Assembly (NCBI GenBank): GCA_944386545.1
Contig: CALXBK010000007.1
Location: 1 to 64,000 of the forward strand
Source of the DNA: an uncultured Ruminiclostridium sp.
GTDB taxonomy: Bacteria; Bacillota; Clostridia; Oscillospirales; Ruminococcaceae
DNA length: 64,000 bases
Reading direction: 5' to 3'
The position numbers and the translations under genes were made by a program. A model generated the notes under the pieces. That model searched no databases, had not been told where the DNA came from, and was given only the letters and a program-made list of their open reading frames with translations. How positions within the stretch are numbered: position 1 is the stretch's first letter; every line of letters begins with the position of its first letter. Shown here piece after piece: positions 1 to 7,251 of the stretch.

Positions 1-30
1 TTTGAAAGTCTCGGGATTCTTTGTACGCAT
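1..30 (-). CDS. Start of a regulator gene, probably TetR family (truncated by window edge)
   Basis: Only the first ten codons are inside the window, read from an ATG at 30 towards position 1 (MRTKNPETFK). A strong ribosome site (AAAGGAGG, 37-44 region) lies seven bases upstream and a consensus-like promoter precedes it. The N-terminus and the GAACA-N2-TGTTC dyad between promoter and gene resemble self-repressed TetR/AcrR regulators of Firmicutes. The family call rests on that context because the diagnostic helix-turn-helix lies outside the window. Confidence 0.5.
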   Translation of the reverse strand, partial: MRTKNPETFK

Positions 31-56
31 ATGCTTGCCTCCTTTGGGGCTATCTT

Positions 57-111
57 GAACAAATGTTCCATTTACAGTTTTTATTATACTCACGCCCCGT
101 TCACTGGTCAA
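57..111 (-). promoter_or_regulatory. Sigma-A promoter and dyad operator of the truncated leftmost gene
   Basis: Read on the minus strand, a TTGACC -35 (106-111) and a TATAAT -10 (83-88) are separated by 17 bases. Between the -10 and the ribosome site is the perfect dyad GAACAAATGTTC (57-68), the form bound by many TetR-type self-repressors. The placement suggests a repressor that blocks its own transcription. Confidence 0.65.
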
Positions 112-254
112 GGGGGTTTACGCAATTCGTGACGCTCCGAAGGAAAGATGAACGATTTTGTTACTCTTTGCCGAGGATACAATAATGACCACACTGTGCC
201 GACGGAAATTTTAGTATAATGCACTTTGTAATCACCACGGTTCATATTAGGGTC

Positions 255-283
255 TTGTATGTTTCATCGAGCAATGTTATAAT
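255..283 (+). promoter_or_regulatory. Strong sigma-A promoter pointing into the antisense strand of the XRE gene
   Basis: TTGTAT (255-260), a 17-base spacer and TATAAT (278-283) form a near-consensus promoter on the plus strand. No convincing plus-strand gene follows. Transcription would start at about 290 inside a 20-bp palindrome and run through 355-657, antisense to the minus-strand XRE repressor gene. The remaining spacer from 112 to 254 shows no gene that can be supported. Confidence 0.6.
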
Positions 284-303
284 ATGGTGATAGCTATCAC
301 CAT
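284..303. promoter_or_regulatory. Perfect 20-bp palindromic operator
   Basis: ATGGTGATAGCTATCACCAT is fully self-complementary and abuts the -10 box of the promoter at 255-283, so a bound protein would cover the start site. The same GGTGATA half-site recurs between the XRE and SLOG genes and at the WYL operon promoter. This makes the XRE protein at 355-657 the obvious candidate binder; that assignment is inference. Confidence 0.7.
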
Positions 304-320
304 TTCTTGCGCTATTGGGG

Positions 321-350
321 ATAAAAAAATAAGGGCCGAAGCCCTTATTC
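321..350 (-). terminator. Intrinsic terminator of the XRE gene
   Basis: On the minus strand a perfect 9-bp stem (arms 328-336 and 341-349, loop CGAA on the plus strand) is followed by a run of T residues. It lies five bases after the XRE stop codon. Confidence 0.75.
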
Positions 351-354
351 CTTG

Positions 355-657
355 TTATTCGTATGTCTTTATGATCTGCCAAAGTGCTGCTTTCTGCTCA
401 TCCGAGAGAGCAGTCCATCTATCGAAAAGTTCTCGCAGTTCGGGTGTTATCTCCACCATATCGCCCTCTGCGAAAAACTGCGCCATCGTAATGTTGAATG
501 CCTTGCACAGTGCCTCCAGCGTTACCATGCTGGGTGTATTGCCTCTGCGATAAATATTTGAAACCGTATTAGGTGAAAGTCCAGCTTCCTTGGCGATTTT
601 GTAATCAGTCCAGCCATAACGACGCTGCAGCTCCTGCAGCCGCTTTGTAATGTCCAC
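355..657 (-). CDS. Small XRE-family helix-turn-helix repressor
   Basis: This is a 100-residue DNA-binding protein. Residues about 3-60 form a Cro/C1-type helix-turn-helix (DYKIAKEAGLSPNTVSNIYR is the recognition unit), followed by a short helical tail ending QKAALWQIIKTYE. The start is a GTG at 657 with GAGGTGG just upstream. Such minimal XRE proteins commonly act as local repressors of mobile-element and defence modules. It is divergent from the SLOG gene, and the 125-bp gap between them carries three GGTGATA half-sites. A matching palindrome follows its terminator, and another near-match lies at the WYL operon promoter. A possible antisense transcript from 255-283 would oppose it. The family is secure; the regulon is inferred. 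Confidence 0.88.
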   Translation of the reverse strand: MDITKRLQELQRRYGWTDYKIAKEAGLSPNTVSNIYRRGNTPSMVTLEALCKAFNITMAQFFAEGDMVEITPELRELFDRWTALSDEQKAALWQIIKTYE

Positions 658-681
658 AAAACCACCTCATTCCTTTACTAT

Positions 682-752
682 ATTATATCCCCATTCTTGG
701 TGATACCGTTAGAGTAGAGAGGTGGAAGTCGTATCACAAGTTTTGGTGATAC
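682..752. promoter_or_regulatory. Divergent XRE/SLOG control region with GGTGATA half-sites
   Basis: A minus-strand -10 box (TATAAT, 682-687) serves the XRE gene. Half-sites GGTGATACC (699-707) and the inverted pair GTATCAC (731-737) and GTGATAC (746-752) flank and overlap the likely promoters of both genes. The layout fits autorepression plus repression of the SLOG gene. The SLOG promoter itself has no clear consensus. Confidence 0.6.
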
Positions 753-782
753 TTTATAGCCATTTCTTGAAGGGGTGATCCT

Positions 783-1271
783 ATGCCAACCGAATCTGAA
801 CTGCGCTTGCATCGCGCTTGCTTTACTGGCCATCGGCCTCATAAGCTCCACCAGCCCGAATCCGTCGTGATCGCGGCGCTGGAAGCGAAAATCCGCGAAG
901 CCATCGACGAAGGATTTGTCACATTCATCTCCGGCATGGCGTGGGGTGTTGATATCTGGGCTGCCGAAATCGTCCTACGCTTGAAAGCAGAGGGACACCC
1001 AATTCATCTTATTGCTGCTGTTCCTTATGAGGGATTTGAGCGCAGCTGGGATGATGACTGGAAGCAGTGCTACCACGATGCCTTGGCTGCTGCCGATCTT
1101 GTAAAGTATGTCTGCGAACACTACCACCGTGGCTGCTACCAAATCCGAAACGAATGGATGGTCGACCGCTCGGCGCGTCTGATCGCTGCCTACACAGGTG
1201 AGAAGGGCGGCACGAAAAACACCGTCGACTATGCTGCCCGCAAGGGTGTTCAAACTGTTTTTGTTCTATGA
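783..1271 (+). CDS. SLOG-superfamily protein, DUF1273/YpsA-like
   Basis: This 162-residue protein has a Rossmann-like SLOG fold. The signature GHRP is at residues 16-19, a glycine-rich SGMAWGVDIWAAE motif is at 50-62, and the C-terminal half carries RNEWMVDRSARLIAAY. SLOG domains are predicted to bind nucleotides or nucleotide-derived ligands and act as sensors or nucleoside hydrolases. DUF1273 members are often found in mobile and defence contexts. The ribosome site GAAGGGGTG precedes the ATG. It is transcribed away from the XRE repressor and converges on the DUF4268 gene. SLATT was named for association with SMODS and SLOG proteins, and all three occur within 3 kb here. The ligand and activity are unknown. 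Confidence 0.8.
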   Translation: MPTESELRLHRACFTGHRPHKLHQPESVVIAALEAKIREAIDEGFVTFISGMAWGVDIWAAEIVLRLKAEGHPIHLIAAVPYEGFERSWDDDWKQCYHDALAAADLVKYVCEHYHRGCYQIRNEWMVDRSARLIAAYTGEKGGTKNTVDYAARKGVQTVFVL

Positions 1272-1273
1272 TA

Positions 1274-1308
1274 AAAGCTCCGACAGCTGCTATGGCCGCC
1301 GGAGCTTT
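1274..1308. terminator. Bidirectional hairpin between SLOG and DUF4268 genes
   Basis: Nine-bp arms (AAAGCTCCG at 1274-1282 and CGGAGCTTT at 1300-1308) flank a loop in the short gap between two convergent stop codons. A-rich and T-rich ends let it serve both strands. Confidence 0.65.
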
Positions 1309-1313
1309 AACAA

Positions 1314-2240
1314 TTAGATGAACTTTTTAAATGCCTTCTTGAACTTGATACATGTATCGATGATCCAGTCGAACTGGCTGTGCCATTCATCATGATCATC
1401 CAGATTTACAGGCTTTTCAATGAGAATTCGGCTGGCCTTCTTATCGGGGAGTTCACGCCAATCCAGTGCAAAACCAATTTCTGCTTCGATTTCATCCTTA
1501 TGCTGGAACAGCTGCTGGAATATCGCCTTATCATCGCTGATGTAAAGTTCCACGGACACTGCGTTGCGGTTCTTCAGCGTCAGAATATCCAAGTGGTACG
1601 CCGACGATCCAAGACTCAATGTCATCCAGTGATCCGTACCCGGCTTACGCTTTTTGAAGTTCTTTGCAAACGCAGCCTTGGTGAAGGCGTACTCATTGAA
1701 AGCTGTCCAGTACTCCAGACGGAATTGCTGCGCGGGAGCATTGGTACTTTGCTTCTTCACTTCCTTCGTCCAGTCGTTGGGCTTTTCGATAATCTCAAAC
1801 TTGACAGCGGGGTCAGAATTGCCGATCTTGTACAGTTTGATTTCGATAAGGAAGAAACTGATGTTTTCATCCGTATGGTTGTTCAACCATTCGATGGCTG
1901 CACGGTGTTCCTCTCTGGCGCGTTTTACAATCCATATTACGATATCTGCACCTTTGCCGGATGCGTATGTAATCAGCTTGCCTAGGTGATCGTGGTTGGT
2001 ATCCTCCAACTGATTTTCGATAATAATTCTGCGCTCTGTACCAGTCTCGATTGCGTAAATATCAACATTGAAATCACCAACCTTGGATTCGGTTTCATCC
2101 ACGGTGATCTCCAAACCGACTGCATCTGCCAGCAGTGCCAGATTTTTTTCTTCTGCCAACCATGGAGTGAAATCCAGTGCTTCATGCGGCCATACTTCGC
2201 GGAGATCCTTTATTTCCTTTAGTTGCCCTAAACTAATCAT
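1314..2240 (-). CDS. DUF4268 protein with PD-(D/E)XK-like nuclease core
   Basis: The 308-residue protein begins with a region containing VGDFNVDIYAIE and then RRIIIENQLEDTNHDHLGKL (about residues 50-88). That pattern (acidic residue, then E-N-Q) is typical of the PD-(D/E)XK-related fold seen in DUF4268 proteins. The C-terminal half (about 170-300) matches the DUF4268 region, which is rich in aromatics and charged residues. A GGAGG site lies just upstream of its ATG, 21 bases after the CD-NTase stop, so it is the last gene of the long defence operon. It could be a nuclease effector or a DNA-end-binding protein. Members of this family sit near restriction systems, but no defined activity can be read here. 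Confidence 0.7.
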   Translation of the reverse strand: MISLGQLKEIKDLREVWPHEALDFTPWLAEEKNLALLADAVGLEITVDETESKVGDFNVDIYAIETGTERRIIIENQLEDTNHDHLGKLITYASGKGADIVIWIVKRAREEHRAAIEWLNNHTDENISFFLIEIKLYKIGNSDPAVKFEIIEKPNDWTKEVKKQSTNAPAQQFRLEYWTAFNEYAFTKAAFAKNFKKRKPGTDHWMTLSLGSSAYHLDILTLKNRNAVSVELYISDDKAIFQQLFQHKDEIEAEIGFALDWRELPDKKASRILIEKPVNLDDHDEWHSQFDWIIDTCIKFKKAFKKFI

Positions 2241-2261
2241 ATTGCGCCTCCATTATGCGAC

Positions 2262-3080
2262 TTATTTGGCCATGAATCGAAGCACTTTTTCAAGGCATTC
2301 TACACTGTTGGATGCATCTATTGTTTGATTGCTCCCCGGTGCCTGTATTGTTGCATAGTATTTTGAGGGGAAGATGGTATAGTATTTTTGCAGTAATGAT
2401 TCCTCATATGTTCCTAAAGCAGTGCTGGATGAATCGCCGTCCTGTGTCCATTGCCATCCGCTGATCGCATTGAATACAAAACTATCAATCACAATACCAG
2501 ATAGATGATAGCTGCTGAAGTAATTATCTCTGATAAATCTGATGTGCTTGCAGGTGTCAAAAAGCAGTCCGAAACTTGTGTTGTTTTTTAAGCGTAAAGC
2601 TTCCTGCTCAGCCTTTGGATTAGTCGATAGCCAACAACCACCGTTGTTCGTGTCTGGATACGTATATTCGTCCATAGTGCTTATATATGACGGCTTACGG
2701 AAAGCGGGCAGCACCTCCATTTTCATTCCGTCTGAAAACAGCACCTTTACAACCTGTCCATCAGCACGAATATCTGTTCTTGGATAAGAGGATAAAAGCG
2801 CATTTCTGACTGCCTGCAATAAACGTGACTGTCCGTTACCTTTTAGCGTGTCGTATCTACGATAATTTGACTCGGGTACTTCGACCAAGATATCAATATC
2901 ACTGGTATCAATCGCTGTTCCACGACCATAAGAACCAACGTAAAGGCTATGTGCGCTATTGCTTGATGAGTTCCAAAACTCTACATTTACGGCACGAGTG
3001 ACAGTTTGATATCGTGTGGATATCAGTGACCTCATGTTTGATGGAATTGTTTCACCGTGTTTTGTCACATAACTACTCAT
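2262..3080 (-). CDS. CD-NTase (SMODS-type cyclic oligonucleotide synthase)
   Basis: This is a 272-residue nucleotidyltransferase of the cGAS/DncV-like class. It has the GS motif in VGSYGRGTAIDTSDIDILVE (catalytic acids D61 and D63) and a third acidic residue in MEVLPAF (E122). The length and the C-terminal helical domain fit bacterial CD-NTases, which make cyclic di- or trinucleotide signals on phage infection. A very strong ribosome site (GGAGGGAG) precedes the ATG. The start overlaps the end of the upstream SLATT gene by eight bases, so the two are translationally coupled: SLATT is the likely effector that responds to the product. No E1/E2/JAB or HORMA/TRIP13 accessory genes are adjacent, which resembles a minimal type I CBASS. 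Product chemistry cannot be read from sequence. Confidence 0.88.
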   Translation of the reverse strand: MSSYVTKHGETIPSNMRSLISTRYQTVTRAVNVEFWNSSSNSAHSLYVGSYGRGTAIDTSDIDILVEVPESNYRRYDTLKGNGQSRLLQAVRNALLSSYPRTDIRADGQVVKVLFSDGMKMEVLPAFRKPSYISTMDEYTYPDTNNGGCWLSTNPKAEQEALRLKNNTSFGLLFDTCKHIRFIRDNYFSSYHLSGIVIDSFVFNAISGWQWTQDGDSSSTALGTYEESLLQKYYTIFPSKYYATIQAPGSNQTIDASNSVECLEKVLRFMAK

Positions 3081-3639
3081 CTTTCTCCCTCCGTTTCAAA
3101 GTGTCTGGTAGCATCATATCGATTTCTTTGTCAGTGAAGGTGTTGTCACCATTGATTTTCAGCGCTTCCTCGGCCATTTTCACTGCGGCATCTGTTGTTT
3201 TAGGTGCGTCGGAATAAACAACATGCACGCGCTTCTGCAGTGCCTCAAATTCATCTGTAAGAGAACACACAGGCTGCTCCCTCATCTTGATTTTAAGAAT
3301 GAGCGTTTGTAGTTCGTCGCGCAACTCAACTAGCTTTGTTGCTGTTGCCTTATTTGCCTTTGCCATGCTTTGCAGATCAAATGACTTGAGCAGGGCGCTG
3401 ATAAATATTGTTACAAACGAAACCACCGCTGATGTAATCTTTAACCACGTCTGGTCTGTGAATATCAAGGAAAATATCCCAGCAGAGGTGATTGACGCCG
3501 CAAAAATATTCACTGTAGCAAGAATACGATACCTTTTATCGTAAATCTCAGCCTGTTTTTCCTGTATTTTATGTGTCCATGCCACACTTGCGTAGCGCGT
3601 TCTAACGAGATCCTCTAACGCTACATATTCTGATTTCAT
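3073..3639 (-). CDS. SLATT-domain two-transmembrane effector
   Basis: The 188-residue protein carries two adjacent hydrophobic segments (about residues 40-60 and 65-85) after an amphipathic N-terminal helix containing WTHKIQEKQAEIYDKRYRIL. A cytosolic helical region follows. This is the SLATT layout, predicted to form membrane pores in CD-NTase systems. The ATG at 3639 is chosen because GAGAGGTGG lies eight bases upstream. A GTG at 3666 would add nine residues and overlap the previous gene but has a weak ribosome site. It overlaps the CD-NTase start. On activation it would be expected to damage the inner membrane and abort infection; this follows from the family and is not shown here. Confidence 0.82.
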   Translation of the reverse strand: MKSEYVALEDLVRTRYASVAWTHKIQEKQAEIYDKRYRILATVNIFAASITSAGIFSLIFTDQTWLKITSAVVSFVTIFISALLKSFDLQSMAKANKATATKLVELRDELQTLILKIKMREQPVCSLTDEFEALQKRVHVVYSDAPKTTDAAVKMAEEALKINGDNTFTDKEIDMMLPDTLKRREKDE

Positions 3640-3658
3640 TGATTGCACCACCTCTCTG

Positions 3659-4096
3659 TTATTCACCCATCATAGCCATAAGTATGTTGCCGTTGTCTTT
3701 CAGCCACCTATCCCATTTCCAGTAGTCTGGGAATACCCGAAGCACCTCGGAATAGAACATGGTCGGATCGCACATAAGCGGATTGAGGCGAGCCTGCCCC
3801 GCAATGCCGCTGCTATCCAGCGCAGTACCAAGGAATCCGCTGCCGTCTTTGAACTGTGCCAACTGCGTTCCTGCAGGAATGGTCACCTTATAATATCCGC
3901 TTACGGCCTGTCCCTTGCTAACGACCTGCTGAACAGCTGACGCCAGCGGCTGAAGACCAGTGCCTAATGCCGTAACGCGCGACAATGGAATCTTCGTACC
4001 TTTTTGAATGGCGATCTCATTGCTTACCGCAATCGGTGCCAGTTCGGTGGTTGTCATCACCTTAACTATTTCGTTTCTTCTTGCGATTTCATCCAT
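3659..4096 (-). CDS. Unrecognised 145-aa protein between hsdR and SLATT
   Basis: I do not recognise a domain. The N-terminal half is a Val/Ala/Thr/Gly-rich, probably beta-rich region (SGYYKVTIPAGTQLAQFKDG, about residues 86-105). The C-terminus is aromatic and helical (FPDYWKWDRWLKDNGN) and ends MAMMGE. No signal peptide or membrane segment is evident. AGAGGT precedes the ATG, and hsdR ends 11 bases upstream. The SLATT gene follows after 19 bases, or overlaps if its GTG is used. The tight packing implies co-expression with both modules. It could be a third component of the CD-NTase/SLATT system, a restriction accessory protein, or an inhibitor; none is demonstrated. Confidence 0.75.
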   Translation of the reverse strand: MDEIARRNEIVKVMTTTELAPIAVSNEIAIQKGTKIPLSRVTALGTGLQPLASAVQQVVSKGQAVSGYYKVTIPAGTQLAQFKDGSGFLGTALDSSGIAGQARLNPLMCDPTMFYSEVLRVFPDYWKWDRWLKDNGNILMAMMGE

Positions 4097-4107
4097 GTGG
4101 TTACCTC

Positions 4108-7100
4108 TTACTGCTGTTCGTAGTTATCTGTCCACATTTCGCACTGGCTGATAACGGTGTCGATGGCATCTTCGTACTGCTCGGGCGGGTACTTGTACTT
4201 CTTCAGAAGTCTCTTAACCATCTTACGCATAGTCGCTCTGGCGGTTTCTTTCTTCTGCCAGTCGATCGTGCGGTTTTTGCGGAGCATTTCAGTCAGTTCG
4301 CGGGTCATGGCCACGAGGGTTTCATTTTCATAGAAATCCTTGATTGCCTGCGGTCTGGTCAGTGCATCGTAGAACGCCAGTTCCTCCTGCGTCAGTCCCA
4401 GCGCATCACCAGCTTGGTGCGCCTTGGCGATCAGCTCTGCTGCTTCCAGCAACTCCTTGATAACCTCATCGTTGCTGATGTGACCGTTATAGTAAGCGTT
4501 CATGATGCGTGTGATCATTTCGGAAAACTTGGACGACTGCACCACATTGGTGCGCTTGTACAGCGACACCTGCTCGGCAAGCAGTTTCTTCAAAATCTCC
4601 ACCGCGATGTTCTTCTGCTTCATGTTGGAGATTTCCTCCAGCACCGCAGGATCGAACAGGGAGAAGTTTTCTCCGACCTTGCGACTATCGAACAAGCTGA
4701 TAACACCTTCGCTCTGGACGCTGGCCTTCAGCAGTTCGTTGATCTGTGCGTTGATCTCTGTCAGCGACATGGGCTTGCCACCGTTGCCGCCATAGGTCAG
4801 TTTGATAACCGTGGAGCGCACCGCTTCAAAATACGCTGCCTCGCGGCGCTCCTGCTCATTGGTCATACTGGAACACAGGGACATCGACTGCTTCGTCAGC
4901 ATGGCTTCCTTCAAAAACAGATCCTTGCGATCCTGCGACTTGGGATCCAGCACGAAGTTCGCGCCGTCTGCGATCAGCTTGGCCATAGTGAGGGGGCTGC
5001 CGCCGATGAATCCACTGTAATCGAATCCGTGGAACAGGTCACGGCACACCTGCAGTTTTTCTTTGAACTTCGGATATGCGGTCTTTGCGATATCCATGTC
5101 ACCGTATTTCGCACGGTCACGGGCAGTGTACTCATTCATTGCGGCCTTCAATGCACCAGCGATGCCGACATAGTCAACAACGAGACCGCCTTCCTTATCT
5201 TTGAAAACGCGGTTGACGCGGGCGATGGCCTGCATGAGGTTGTATCCATGCATGGGCTTGTACACATACATGGTGTGCATGGAGGGAACATCGAAGCCGG
5301 TGAGCCACATGTCGACGACGATGGCGATCTTCATGGGGTCATCGTTGTCTTTGAACTTACGAGCCAGTTCTTCTTTGTGGTGCTTGGTGCCGATGATCTC
5401 TTTCCAGTCTTCGGGGTCATTGTTGCCGCTGGTCATAACGACACCGACCTTTTCCTTCCAGCCGGGTCTGACCTCCATCAGCTTGCGGTAAATCTTCATG
5501 GCGATCGGGCGGGAATATGCCACGATCATCGCTTTACCTGTCAGCAGATTTGCGCGGTTGCTTTCGTAGTGGGTGACGATATCATCCACCAGTGATGTGA
5601 TCGTGGAGTCTGCGCCGAGGACGCTTTCCATCTGACCCATCATCTTTTTGCTCTTATCGATCGTCGCTGCGTCGGCCTGTTGCTCCAGTATGTCATAAGT
5701 GGAGTCGATCAGCGCCAGCGTATTTTCATCCAACTTGAGGTGGATGACGCGACTCTCATAGTAAACGGGACGCGTTGCGCCGTCTTCCACAGCCTGCGTC
5801 ATATCGTAAATGTCGATGTACTCACCGAACACCTCACGAGTGTTGCGGTCTTTGGAGGATACAGGCGTACCTGTAAATCCGATGAATGTTGCGTTGGGAA
5901 GGGCATCGCGGATGATACGAGCGTTACCGACCACGATTCTGGCTTCGGTTTCGCCCTGCTCATTTTCGCTCATGACCACGCGCTCATCCATGCCGTACTG
6001 GCCGCGATGAGCTTCGTCTGCCATTACCACGATGTTGCGTCGGGTGGACAGCGGTTCCTCGCGTTCCTCAAACTTAAACATGGTGGTGAAGATAATGCCA
6101 TTGGCGGTTCTGCCGTCTAACAGTTCCTTCAGATGCACCTTGCTTTCTGCCTGCACCGGTGTCTGGCGCAGGAATGCGGCGCACTTGGAGAACTGGGAGT
6201 ACAGCTGATCGTCGAGGTCAATTCTGTCCGTCATGACCACGATGGTGGGGCTATCCAGCGCCTCCTGCAGCAGGTGGGCATAGAAGACCATGGACAACGA
6301 TTTTCCGCTGCCCTGTGTATGCCAGAACACGCCGCCTTTACCATCGGTCTTGGTAGCGATCTTGGCTTTTTCTACTGCCTTGCGTACTGCGAAGTACTGG
6401 TGGTATCCAGCCAGTATCTTGAATGCCTTGGCCTGCTCCACGGAGAAGCAGATGAAGTTCTTGATAATGTCCAGCAAACGCGCTCTGTCGAACATGCCTT
6501 CATAGAAGGTGTCAAACTGTGCGTATGCGGTATTTTCGTAGCTGCCGTCTTTGGTTTTCCACTCCATGAATCGGTCGAGGCCAGAGGTGATGGTGCCTGC
6601 CTTGTTTGTGGTGAGGTCACTGATCACGCAGATGGCGTTGTAATTGAAAATGGAGGGAATGTCCTGCATGTAGTTGCGGATTTGGTTGTATGCATTCTCT
6701 GCGTTAACCTCATCCTTGGACGGGCTTTTCAGCTCCATAAGCACCAGCGGCAGACCGTTGATAAACAGGATAATATCGGGGCGGCGATTGTTCCCGTTTT
6801 CGATGTATGTAAACTGATTGACCACATAAAAGCTGTTATTGGCTACGGTCTTGTAGTCGATCAGATACACGATCGATGTGCGTTCTTCACCCTTCACGAA
6901 ATATCTGACCTGTATGCCGTTCTGCAGGTAGTCCATGAACTGCATGTTCTTCTGCAGCAGACTGCCTGTGTCAAAATTGCGAAGCTTATTTATTGCTTCT
7001 GTGATCGCATCCAGAGGCAATCCTTTATTCAGCTTCACGAGACTGTCCATGAGGAGAGAATCCAGCAGAGGGCTGGAATAATCACGCTCCATGTCTGGGG

Positions 7101-7176
7101 CGTAGATGTGGGTGTAACCCATATTTTCGAACAGCTCTATGACTGCCTGCTCGAACATATCCTCTGTGAAATGCAT
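4108..7176 (-). CDS. hsdR: Type I restriction enzyme, R (endonuclease/translocase) subunit
   Basis: At 1022 residues it has full length for the family. The N-terminal nuclease domain shows RPDIILFINGLPLVLMELK (D134, E148, K150), the PD-(D/E)XK core. The SF2 helicase motor follows: Walker A QGSGKS (288-293), DEAH box at 387-390, GFTGTP, and the motif VI region QAIARVNR. The C-terminal helical domain would bind the methylase core. The complex translocates DNA and cleaves unmethylated foreign DNA. GAAGGAGG lies upstream of the ATG, 75 bases after hsdS. All key residues appear intact, so the gene is probably functional. Confidence 0.96.
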   Translation of the reverse strand: MHFTEDMFEQAVIELFENMGYTHIYAPDMERDYSSPLLDSLLMDSLVKLNKGLPLDAITEAINKLRNFDTGSLLQKNMQFMDYLQNGIQVRYFVKGEERTSIVYLIDYKTVANNSFYVVNQFTYIENGNNRRPDIILFINGLPLVLMELKSPSKDEVNAENAYNQIRNYMQDIPSIFNYNAICVISDLTTNKAGTITSGLDRFMEWKTKDGSYENTAYAQFDTFYEGMFDRARLLDIIKNFICFSVEQAKAFKILAGYHQYFAVRKAVEKAKIATKTDGKGGVFWHTQGSGKSLSMVFYAHLLQEALDSPTIVVMTDRIDLDDQLYSQFSKCAAFLRQTPVQAESKVHLKELLDGRTANGIIFTTMFKFEEREEPLSTRRNIVVMADEAHRGQYGMDERVVMSENEQGETEARIVVGNARIIRDALPNATFIGFTGTPVSSKDRNTREVFGEYIDIYDMTQAVEDGATRPVYYESRVIHLKLDENTLALIDSTYDILEQQADAATIDKSKKMMGQMESVLGADSTITSLVDDIVTHYESNRANLLTGKAMIVAYSRPIAMKIYRKLMEVRPGWKEKVGVVMTSGNNDPEDWKEIIGTKHHKEELARKFKDNDDPMKIAIVVDMWLTGFDVPSMHTMYVYKPMHGYNLMQAIARVNRVFKDKEGGLVVDYVGIAGALKAAMNEYTARDRAKYGDMDIAKTAYPKFKEKLQVCRDLFHGFDYSGFIGGSPLTMAKLIADGANFVLDPKSQDRKDLFLKEAMLTKQSMSLCSSMTNEQERREAAYFEAVRSTVIKLTYGGNGGKPMSLTEINAQINELLKASVQSEGVISLFDSRKVGENFSLFDPAVLEEISNMKQKNIAVEILKKLLAEQVSLYKRTNVVQSSKFSEMITRIMNAYYNGHISNDEVIKELLEAAELIAKAHQAGDALGLTQEELAFYDALTRPQAIKDFYENETLVAMTRELTEMLRKNRTIDWQKKETARATMRKMVKRLLKKYKYPPEQYEDAIDTVISQCEMWTDNYEQQ

Positions 7177-7251
7177 AGTGATGCCTCCTTCGGCAGCTAT
7201 CCTGCCGGTGATTTTTGTTTGTGGTAATCGCGTAAACGATAATTTAGCGGC

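Noticed and set aside
148-219. Possible 23-codon gene beginning MNDFVTLCRGY
   Set aside because: The composition looks protein-like, but AAGGA is only three bases from the ATG, no promoter is clear and no partner gene follows. Left unannotated for lack of support.
4081-5595. Long plus-strand open frame opposite hsdR
   Set aside because: It lies wholly antisense to an intact, motif-complete hsdR, has no ribosome site and gives a low-complexity Leu/His/Gly-rich product. It is a codon-bias shadow; the same applies to 6133-7227.
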